This document shows, piece after piece, positions 8,852-14,757 of a stretch of DNA of 55,337 nt (within the stretch, counting starts at the first letter, position 1; each line of letters opens with the position of its first letter). Both the position numbers and the translations under genes were made by a program. Origin of the DNA: Salinivenus lutea (GTDB lineage Bacteria > Bacteroidota > Rhodothermia > Rhodothermales > Salinibacteraceae); the NCBI GenBank assembly GCA_002894685.1, contig NCRC01000025.1, positions 1 to 55,337 of the forward strand. Direction: 5' to 3'. A model generated the notes under the pieces. It made no database searches and had not been told where the DNA came from. It saw only the letters and a list, made by a program, of their open reading frames with translations.

Positions 8852-8922
8852 TCCCCGGGCTGGATTCGAACCAGCAGCCCTGCGGTTAACAGCCGCATGC
8901 TCTACCGTTGAGCTACCGAGGA
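8851..8922 (-). tRNA. tRNA-Asn (anticodon GTT)
   Basis: A 72-nt cloverleaf is read on the minus strand. The acceptor stem is TCCTCGG with CCGGGGA (one G-U pair) and discriminator G; D arm GCTC/GAGC; anticodon arm TGCGG/CCGCA with loop CTGTTAA, hence anticodon GTT for asparagine; T arm GCTGG/CCAGC around TTCGAAT. The 3' CCA is not encoded. It has its own promoter upstream and a terminator directly behind, so it is a single-tRNA transcription unit. Confidence 0.97.
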
Positions 8923-9037
8923 ATCGTAGGCGTTGCTCGCACGGGCAGCGAGAGCCGCCTGTGCGCAGGAATATACTTGACGATAGGCATGTGGGTGAGT
9001 TCCAGCGCCTCGTCGTTTGGACCTTCCCGCAGATCAA

Positions 9038-9066
9038 CTGTACCCTATCAGAGGGGGCCTGTCAAT
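9038..9066 (-). promoter_or_regulatory. sigma-70-type promoter for tRNA-Asn
   Basis: On the minus strand TTGACA (9061-9066) is followed by exactly 17 bp and then TACAGT (9038-9043), a near-consensus housekeeping promoter. It is the only good one upstream of the tRNA. The start site should lie near 9031, giving a precursor leader of about 110 nt. Confidence 0.7.
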
Positions 9067-9292
9067 GGTTTGATGTCCTTTTCACGGATCGGGACACGGA
9101 CTCAACGCCCCATCGGCCGTCTGCTCTCTCGTGGGCGATCTTCTTGTGATTGTAGACCGGATACGGGCCGGAAACGAAACCAATCCGCCCCCGCTCAATT
9201 CCACCAAACGGTCGGCCCGGGTCCTGGGACACGACCAGACACCCCCGTGCCTACGTCCCAGCAACGCTTTCTCCCGCTTGCCTTCTTTCCCC
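9067..9292. other. spacer upstream of moaC, no recognised element
   Basis: Between the tRNA promoter and moaC I see no credible gene, RNA motif or repeat. The moaC reading frame extends into it to 9131, but this part lacks MoaC homology and is judged non-coding. Confidence 0.4.
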
Positions 9293-9802
9293 ATGGCTGA
9301 CTCCTCCTACTCTTCGGTGGACCCCAACGGCGGTGCCCGGATGACCGATGTGTCTCAGCAACCGGACTCGGCGCGTACGGCCGTGGCCGCTGGTCGAGTG
9401 CACCTGGGCGACGAGGCCTTCCGTCGGGTCAAAAACCACGACATCAGCAAGGGCGACGTCCTGACCACCGCCCAGATCGCCGGCATCATGGGGGCAAAAG
9501 AGACGAGCAGTCTCATTCCCCTCTGTCACGATGCGACAATCAACGGGGTGGAGGTCGACTTCACCTTCAACGAAGCCAAGAAGGCCATCGACATTCGGGC
9601 CTTCACGAAGTCCTTCGGCGTCACGGGCGTGGAGATGGAGGCGCTGACCGCCGTGTCGGTGGCCGCCCTCACGATCTACGACATGTGTAAGTCGGTCACG
9701 AAAGACATTCGGATCGGCGACGTCCACCTGCGGGCCAAAACGGGCGGGCAGAGTGGCAACTGGAAGAGCGAGGTCTCCGTCGACGAGCCGTCGAAAAACT
9801 GA
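9293..9802 (+). CDS. moaC: cyclic pyranopterin monophosphate synthase MoaC
   Basis: A 169-residue enzyme of molybdenum cofactor synthesis that converts the MoaA product 3',8-cyclo-GTP into cyclic pyranopterin monophosphate. The family signatures are clear: GGARMTDVSQQPDSARTAVA near the start, LIPLCHDATINGVEVDF in the middle and TGVEMEALTAVSVAALTIYD with MCKSV following. The conserved Lys of the DMCK stretch and the His of LCH are present. The length is normal for MoaC. The Met at 9293 was chosen because it directly precedes the conserved N-terminus. No other moa or moe genes are in the window, so it is separated from the rest of the pathway. The gene 48 bp downstream probably shares its message. 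Confidence 0.97.
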   Translation: MADSSYSSVDPNGGARMTDVSQQPDSARTAVAAGRVHLGDEAFRRVKNHDISKGDVLTTAQIAGIMGAKETSSLIPLCHDATINGVEVDFTFNEAKKAIDIRAFTKSFGVTGVEMEALTAVSVAALTIYDMCKSVTKDIRIGDVHLRAKTGGQSGNWKSEVSVDEPSKN

Positions 9803-9850
9803 CGCGCCCGCCCCACGCCCACTTCTTCTTGCCTCAGGTCTTCTCTCCGC

Positions 9851-10450
9851 ATGAGTTCCTCCGATGCTTCCGCCGACGCGCTCGACCGGGTGGCGGGCCT
9901 GACCTCGTTCGCCACGGTCGGGACACTGGGCCTCGTACAGGACCTCACCCACGCGGTGCTCGACAGCATTGGGGACATGGAGGGCGCCGACGCGGAGGTC
10001 GTGGCCGAGGAAACGCTCTGCCTCGTGGCCGTCGCCACGGCCCGCGCGGCGGCGGTGGGCCTCGAAGATGAGCCTACGCCCCGGCCCGTCGTGGTGCAGA
10101 CCCTGCTCGACCTGCCGTTCACCTACCGCGACTACCTGTTGGGCAAGGCGATGGTTGAGGAGGAGCGGCCCGAGCTCTCACAGATGGCCGAAGAGGTGCA
10201 CGAGCGGCTACACAAGAAGCGCGAGTTCTACACGACCCACCTCCCGGAAGGACAATTTCCCGGGCCGCACGCCCTGGAGGACAAGATGGAGCTGTGGATG
10301 GGCCGCATTAGCCCCCCGAAGCTCCCCGAAACCCCGATGGAGCGACTCGACTCGCTGGGCCTCGTGGCCCCCACCGTCGCCCACCTCAAGCTCATCCTGG
10401 CGTACGGGCGGCGCGGGGCGCCTCCGGGGGCCCACGACGGCTCCGAGTAG
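9851..10450 (+). CDS. hypothetical protein downstream of moaC
   Basis: A 199-residue soluble acidic protein that I do not recognise. The first half is rich in Ala/Val with the look of helices (TLGLVQDLTHAVLDSIGDME). The second half is charged, with RPELSQMAEEVHERLHKKRE and a C-terminal segment LVAPTVAHLKLILAYGRR. There is no signal peptide or membrane segment. Strong GC preference at third codon positions supports coding. It follows moaC by 48 bp and is likely in the same operon. Its stop codon TAG abuts the stop codon of the convergent gene at 10451 without a single base between. Confidence 0.8.
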   Translation: MSSSDASADALDRVAGLTSFATVGTLGLVQDLTHAVLDSIGDMEGADAEVVAEETLCLVAVATARAAAVGLEDEPTPRPVVVQTLLDLPFTYRDYLLGKAMVEEERPELSQMAEEVHERLHKKREFYTTHLPEGQFPGPHALEDKMELWMGRISPPKLPETPMERLDSLGLVAPTVAHLKLILAYGRRGAPPGAHDGSE

Positions 10451-11398
10451 CTACTCTCGCACGCGCGACTGCTTGGACGACCGGCCCTCTTCGTCCCCAA
10501 CGGCCTCCTCGTCCGCCGGCAGATCCAGCGCCCCGTCCAGATCCCGCCCCACCACGGACTCCAGCTCGGCGTCCAGGGCATCCAGGTCGTCGAGGTCCTC
10601 ATCGATGTACTCCGCGGGCGAGCTGAACACATCCTCAATCTCCCGGATGGAGCTCTGCGTGGCCTCCACCTCCTCCAGCAGCGCGTCGAGCTGCATGGTC
10701 ACCTCCTTCGGGTCCTGCAGCGTCCAGGACTGCTCGTGAATGTACTTCACCACGTCCTCGATCGTGCCCAGCTGCGCGCCGATGATTTCCAGATTCTCGT
10801 GGGCCTTGTGGAAGCGCGCCAGCCGCTGCTCCAGCACCTTCAGCCGCCGCTGCTTCACCGAGCGCACGCGCTCGGCGTCGTCCCTCATGTCGTTCTTCAG
10901 TGCCTCGATGGACTGCAGAATGCTGCTCTTCGTGGCACTGTCGACAAAATCACGGTACCGTTCGCGCTGGTGCAGCAGATCCAGGTACGACTCCAGGAGC
11001 CCGTCGATCTTTTTCAGGTGGTTATTGAGAATGCCCTGCGAGGCGTAGCTCAGTCGCTGGTAGTTCTCCCGGATCTGATCCTTCAGCTTTCGGAGCTTGG
11101 CGTAGCGTCGCTGGCTCCGGTTCCGCAACTGGCTAAAAATCTCTCGCTGCGACGGGGCCCGGTTGCGCTCGGCGATCTTCTGAGACCGCACGTGTCGCTG
11201 GAATCGCTGGGTGCGCGGCATCACGCCCAGGTAGAGCAGCTCCACCCCTGCGCTCAACAGCACGGTGAGGTTGAGCATCCATCCGGGGACGACGCCGACG
11301 AGCCCCAGCCCCGCAATCGTCACCGCCGCCACGAGCAAAAACACCAGATTCCAGGTGTTCAGAAAGGCTTCTTTTGTGTAGTTGACGTCGTCGGTCAT
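10451..11398 (-). CDS. two-TM coiled-coil protein, third gene of the PspA module
   Basis: A 315-residue protein. Two hydrophobic segments lie at about residues 17-38 and 40-60 (WNLVFLLVAAVTIAGLGLVG and MLNLTVLLSAGVELLYLGVM). They are followed by some 200 residues of charged, heptad-like helix containing many Arg, Lys, Glu and Leu, and an acidic C-terminal tail (EDLDDLDALDAELESVVGRD) ending in a short basic end. The topology suggests a membrane anchor with a long cytoplasmic coiled coil. It is the last gene of a minus-strand run pspA-like, coiled coil, then this one, with gaps of 94 and 48 bp. A function in envelope stress is inferred from the PspA neighbour only. No family recognised. Confidence 0.85.
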   Translation of the reverse strand: MTDDVNYTKEAFLNTWNLVFLLVAAVTIAGLGLVGVVPGWMLNLTVLLSAGVELLYLGVMPRTQRFQRHVRSQKIAERNRAPSQREIFSQLRNRSQRRYAKLRKLKDQIRENYQRLSYASQGILNNHLKKIDGLLESYLDLLHQRERYRDFVDSATKSSILQSIEALKNDMRDDAERVRSVKQRRLKVLEQRLARFHKAHENLEIIGAQLGTIEDVVKYIHEQSWTLQDPKEVTMQLDALLEEVEATQSSIREIEDVFSSPAEYIDEDLDDLDALDAELESVVGRDLDGALDLPADEEAVGDEEGRSSKQSRVRE

Positions 11399-11446
11399 GC
11401 CGGTGGGCAGTTGTGGGAGCCTACGCGCTACGGTGTTGCGGACCGC

Positions 11447-11902
11447 TTAGGCCTTGGAATCGGAGGGGCGCTCCCGCATGCGTCCGATGGTTTTGTCCGG
11501 CAGCGGCTCGTCGGCGGCATCCGGGTCCGTCGTGCGTTCCGTCTCTTCGCCCTCGGACCGCTGCCGTTCGGCCGAGGCGGCCTTGTACTGACGCACGAGT
11601 TCGGCGGCGCGCGCCTCGCGGAGTTCTTCTTCGGCCTCCGCCAGGTCGTCGTCGCCCGTCGCCGACTCCGGCGCCAGCGCGCCCTCCAGCCGGGCGGCCT
11701 GGCGGGCCGTCCAGGAGCGAAGACGCGTCACCAGGTCCTCGTTATCGCGGAGAAGCCGGTTTGCGGCCGTCCGCATCTGGCGCACCGTCGACTGCACCTT
11801 GTTCTGCCGTTTCAGGGCCTCCATCGTTTCCTGAAACCGCTGCTTCGCCCGCAGGTGGTCCTTCTCCGCCGCCTTGATCCGCTCGAACTCCTCGTCGGTC
11901 AT
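11447..11902 (-). CDS. small coiled-coil protein of the PspA module
   Basis: A 151-residue charged helical protein with no signal or TM segment. It starts MTDEEFERIKAAEKDHLRAK. A central helix contains RAAELVRQYKAAS, which resembles RAEELVNQFKADMG in the adjacent PspA homologue. Its C-terminus reads LPDKTIGRMRERP, matching the PSKTIGKQRTQ end of that homologue. So the protein may be a shortened or divergent PspA relative, or both may carry the same docking peptide. It sits between the PspA-like and the two-TM gene, on the same strand and probably in the same operon. No catalytic motif. Confidence 0.82.
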   Translation of the reverse strand: MTDEEFERIKAAEKDHLRAKQRFQETMEALKRQNKVQSTVRQMRTAANRLLRDNEDLVTRLRSWTARQAARLEGALAPESATGDDDLAEAEEELREARAAELVRQYKAASAERQRSEGEETERTTDPDAADEPLPDKTIGRMRERPSDSKA

Positions 11903-11996
11903 CGCGAATTGGAGGTTGGGGGGGTGAGGGAGCGAAACGGGGACGAGGGAGGACGCGCGGCCCTTTCCCGCCTCCCCATCGGAAACCCCGTGGCTC

Positions 11997-12779
11997 TCAG
12001 TCGGACTGGGTGCGCTGCTTGCCGATGGTCTTCGACGGCTCCTCGCGCTCCTGTTCTTCGGGAATCTCGAGCTGCTCTTCGCCCGCAGCCGACGCGTCCG
12101 CGGTGCCGTCCGACAGTCCCATGTCGGCCTTGAACTGGTTCACCAGCTCTTCCGCCCGGAGCTCCTCGGCGTCCTCCTCGATCTGCAGCGCCTCGGTATC
12201 GACCGAGTCCAGCGCCAGCTCCATCCGGGCCTCGCTCTTGGCCGTTTCCTCGTTGAGGCGGTTGATCATCTCGTCGTGGGTCTGATCGAGCCCCGCCACC
12301 TCAAACTGCTCCATCGTATCGGCAATCTCGGCCTGCCACTGCGCCCGCTCGTGCTGCCGGAGGGCGTCCTTCGCCTCCTGAATCTTGCGCTCCTTTTCGC
12401 GCATGAAGGCCTTCTTCACTTTTAGGGCCTTCTCGTAGGCACGCTCGGCGTGTTGCAGCTGCTCCTTCGTGCGCTCCAGGCTTTCTTTTTCGTCCTCCAA
12501 CCGCATCGCATACTTCTTGGCAATGTCGTCGCGGTCGGACTGAATCGCGGTGCGGATGCGGTTGGTGAGCTGCTCGACCCGGTCCTGCGACTTGCTGACT
12601 TCCTTTTGGAGCATGATCATGTTCGCCTTCACCGTGGCGATGTTCTCGTTCATCTCCGGGACCTGATCGTTGAGCTCCCGGATGTTTTGCTCCAGAATTT
12701 TCCGCGGGTCCTCCATCGCGGAGACGGCCCCTCCAAAGAGGGACTTGAGGGCACGTTTGAATCGGGACCAGATAGACAT
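11997..12779 (-). CDS. pspA: PspA/IM30 (ESCRT-III-like) family protein
   Basis: A 260-residue predominantly helical protein of the PspA/Vipp1 family, which assembles on the inner membrane and stabilises it under stress. The N-terminal amphipathic helix (MSIWSRFKRALKSLFGGAVS) and the next run, AMEDPRKILEQNIRELNDQV, match the family. A long coiled-coil hairpin follows (about residues 30-190). The C-terminus is an extra acidic linker ending in EEPSKTIGKQRTQSD, not typical of E. coli PspA. The start at 12779 fits the amphipathic helix; an upstream GTG at 12839 would extend into the promoter. It lies upstream of the two other module genes on the strand. No pspF or pspBC genes are present, so control differs from E. 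coli. Confidence 0.93.
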   Translation of the reverse strand: MSIWSRFKRALKSLFGGAVSAMEDPRKILEQNIRELNDQVPEMNENIATVKANMIMLQKEVSKSQDRVEQLTNRIRTAIQSDRDDIAKKYAMRLEDEKESLERTKEQLQHAERAYEKALKVKKAFMREKERKIQEAKDALRQHERAQWQAEIADTMEQFEVAGLDQTHDEMINRLNEETAKSEARMELALDSVDTEALQIEEDAEELRAEELVNQFKADMGLSDGTADASAAGEEQLEIPEEQEREEPSKTIGKQRTQSD

Positions 12780-12810
12780 GACGGGGACGCGTTGCGGATC
12801 TGCCTGTGAA

Positions 12811-12848
12811 CGTGAGTTTAATATACCCTGAACGCTCACGGATTGTTA
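12811..12848 (-). promoter_or_regulatory. putative promoter of the PspA module with flanking inverted repeat
   Basis: On the minus strand TAACAA (12843-12848), 17 bp, then TATATT (12820-12825) make a plausible sigma-70 promoter ending about 41 bp before the pspA start. CGTGAG (12811-12816) and CTCACG (12835-12840) form inverted arms around the -10, a possible operator. Confidence 0.4.
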
Positions 12849-12869
12849 CAGGTCCGCCCCCGCCCACAC

Positions 12870-14231
12870 TCAGTCCGTCGCCGCGCCGCCCCGGTCCTCC
12901 CACCCCTCCGCCGTGTAGCGGGCCAGAACAGACGGGCCGGGCTCGGGCGGCGTCCGGCCAAAGGCGTAAGCGTCGCGCACAGTCGCCCGCACGGGGTCGA
13001 GGTCGGGGGCCCCGCTGGCGTGCAACCGGGCCAACACGTCCCCGGGCGCAATCGGGTCGCCGGGCTTTTTGAGGGCCGAGAGGCCCGCGACGGGATCCAC
13101 TGCGTCCTCTTTCGTCCGGCGGCCCGCCCCCAGGTCCACCGCCGCCTCCCCAATGGCGAGGGCGTCAAGGTCGGTCACGTAGCCGTCGGCGTCGTCGGGG
13201 GCCCGAACCGTGGCAACCGGGGCGCTGTCGGGGCGAGCGTCCGGGGCGTCGACGACGGCGGGGTCGCCGCCCTGCGCCTCTACGAACCGGCGGAAGCGAT
13301 CGAGCGCCGCCCCGGAGTCGAGCGCCTGCTGGGCCTGGGCCCGGCCGTCCGCGGGCGTGTCGGCGGCGCCGTTGAGCGCAATCATTTCGCCGGCCAGGTG
13401 GCGCACAATCGTCATGAGCGGGGTGTCGTCGTGCTCGCCCCGCAGGCAGGCGATGCTTTCCTTGATCTCCGGCCAGTTGCCCACGGCGCGGCCCAGCGGC
13501 ACGTCCATGTCCGTCATGAGCGCCACCACGGGCGTGTCGTGCTCGGCGCCGATGCCGACCATGGCCTCGGCGAGCGCGCCCCCCTCTTCTTCCGTCTTCA
13601 TGAAGGCCCCGCGCCCGCACTTCACGTCGAGGACGAGGGCGTCGAGCCCTTCGGCGAGCTTCTTGCTCATGATGGACGCCGCGATGAGGGGCGTCGAGTC
13701 GACCGTGGCCGTCACGTCGCGCAGGGCATACAGCTTGCCGTCGGCCGGGGCGATGTCGCCCGTCTGTCCCGACAGCACAAGGCCGATGTCTTTGACCTGG
13801 CGGCGGTACGCCTCCGTTGAGAGGTCGGTGCGGAAGCCGGGAATCGACTCCAGCTTGTCGATGGTGCCGCCGGTGTGGCCGAGGCCGCGGCCGCTGATCT
13901 TGGCGACGGGCACGCCGCAGCTCGCCACGAGCGGCACCAGGATTGGGGACACCTTGTCCCCGACGCCGCCGGTGGAGTGCTTGCCGACCTTCGTGCCCGG
14001 CACGTCCGAGAGGTCAATGCGCACGCCGGACTGGAGCATGGCGTCGGTCAGGGCGGCCGCCTCGGCGTCGGTGAGGCCGTTGAGGTAGGCCGCCATCAGG
14101 AAGGCGCTCATCTGGTAGTCGGGGACCGTGCCCTCGGTGTAGGCATCGACGAGCGCGGTGAGGTCCTCGGGCGAGAGCGCACCGCCGTCCCGCTTCGTCG
14201 CGATGAGGCGGACAGGGTTCAGGTCATTCAT
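12870..14231 (-). CDS. deoA: pyrimidine-nucleoside / thymidine phosphorylase
   Basis: A 453-residue nucleoside phosphorylase that splits thymidine or uridine with phosphate into base and (deoxy)ribose-1-phosphate, for nucleoside salvage and catabolism. The N-terminal alpha domain starts with PVRLIATKRDGGALSPEDL. The phosphate-binding signature KHSTGGVGDKVSPILVPL is near residue 83 and the family stretch SGRGLGHTGGTIDKLESIPG follows. The C-terminal PYNP domain includes GLSALKKPGDPIAPGDVLA. The length is normal. It ends 90 bp upstream of the pspA start on the same strand and is separated from rpmE2 by a repeat-bearing spacer and terminator. Substrate preference (thymidine only or both) cannot be decided. 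Confidence 0.96.
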   Translation of the reverse strand: MNDLNPVRLIATKRDGGALSPEDLTALVDAYTEGTVPDYQMSAFLMAAYLNGLTDAEAAALTDAMLQSGVRIDLSDVPGTKVGKHSTGGVGDKVSPILVPLVASCGVPVAKISGRGLGHTGGTIDKLESIPGFRTDLSTEAYRRQVKDIGLVLSGQTGDIAPADGKLYALRDVTATVDSTPLIAASIMSKKLAEGLDALVLDVKCGRGAFMKTEEEGGALAEAMVGIGAEHDTPVVALMTDMDVPLGRAVGNWPEIKESIACLRGEHDDTPLMTIVRHLAGEMIALNGAADTPADGRAQAQQALDSGAALDRFRRFVEAQGGDPAVVDAPDARPDSAPVATVRAPDDADGYVTDLDALAIGEAAVDLGAGRRTKEDAVDPVAGLSALKKPGDPIAPGDVLARLHASGAPDLDPVRATVRDAYAFGRTPPEPGPSVLARYTAEGWEDRGGAATD

Positions 14232-14239
14232 GTATTCGG

Positions 14240-14320
14240 TGGAACGTTGGCGCGTTGGAAGTTGGAACGTGGACTGACACCCTGAAAACGTTCAACGCAG
14301 TAACGTTCAACACTCCAACG
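14240..14320. repeat. degenerate minisatellite of TTGGAACG/TTGAACG units
   Basis: Upstream of deoA, short units related to GTTGGAACG and its complement CGTTCAACG recur at least six times in 80 bp (GGAACGTTGG, GTTGGAAGTTGGAACG, AACGTTCAACG, AACGTTCAACACTCCAACG). Both orientations are present, so the stretch can fold on itself. Confidence 0.6.
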
Positions 14321-14321
14321 C

Positions 14322-14358
14322 AAAAAACAAAAAGGCCACCCGCGGCAGCAGGTGACCT
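14322..14358 (-). terminator. intrinsic terminator of rpmE2
   Basis: On the minus strand an 8-bp stem AGGTCACC/GGGTGGCCT-type (one G-U) with a GC-rich loop is followed by TTTTTGTTTTTTG. It lies 24 bp after the rpmE2 stop. Confidence 0.85.
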
Positions 14359-14382
14359 GTTCGATCCCGGACGCCGGACGGG

Positions 14383-14628
14383 CTACTCCTCCGCCTCGTC
14401 TTCCTCGTCGTCTTCGTCGTCCTGATTGAGCCCGTAGCGGCGGTTGAACTTCTCGACGCGGCCCGCGGTGTCGACGAACTGGCGCCGGCCGGTGTAGAAG
14501 GGGTGGTTCGTGGAGTCGACCTCCGACTCGAAGGTCTCCTGGTCGAGGGTCGAGCGGGTGGTGAATTCCGTCCCGTCCGCCAGCTGAATGGTGATCTCGT
14601 TGTACTCGGGGTGAAGTTCCTTTTTCAT
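14383..14628 (-). CDS. rpmE2: 50S ribosomal protein L31 type B
   Basis: An 81-residue L31. It begins MKKELHPEYNEITIQLADGT and ends in the family segment HPFYTGRRQFVDTAGRVEKF, then NRRYG. The zinc-binding Cys motif of the type A protein is absent, so it is the Cys-free (type B, zinc-independent) form that many bacteria use under zinc limitation. Here it may be the only L31. The C-terminus carries a very acidic tail (DDEDDEEDEAEE) not found in mesophile homologues, consistent with salt adaptation. A strong terminator follows. Confidence 0.97.
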   Translation of the reverse strand: MKKELHPEYNEITIQLADGTEFTTRSTLDQETFESEVDSTNHPFYTGRRQFVDTAGRVEKFNRRYGLNQDDEDDEEDEAEE

Positions 14629-14757
14629 GACGCTACCGCAGGGTCAGTCGCTCAATCAGGGATTGCGAGTCGACGCGGATACACGTCATGCACGACCGAT
14701 AGTTTCGACCGCAGGACGCCCCCGCGTGAAGAACGGGCGAGAGCCGGGGCCGTCGGG

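Noticed and set aside
8807-9037. Minus-strand frame over the tRNA-Asn gene
   Set aside because: It runs through tRNA and terminator; no coding signature.
9131-9292. Upstream extension of moaC
   Set aside because: No MoaC homology; the conserved N-terminus starts at 9293.
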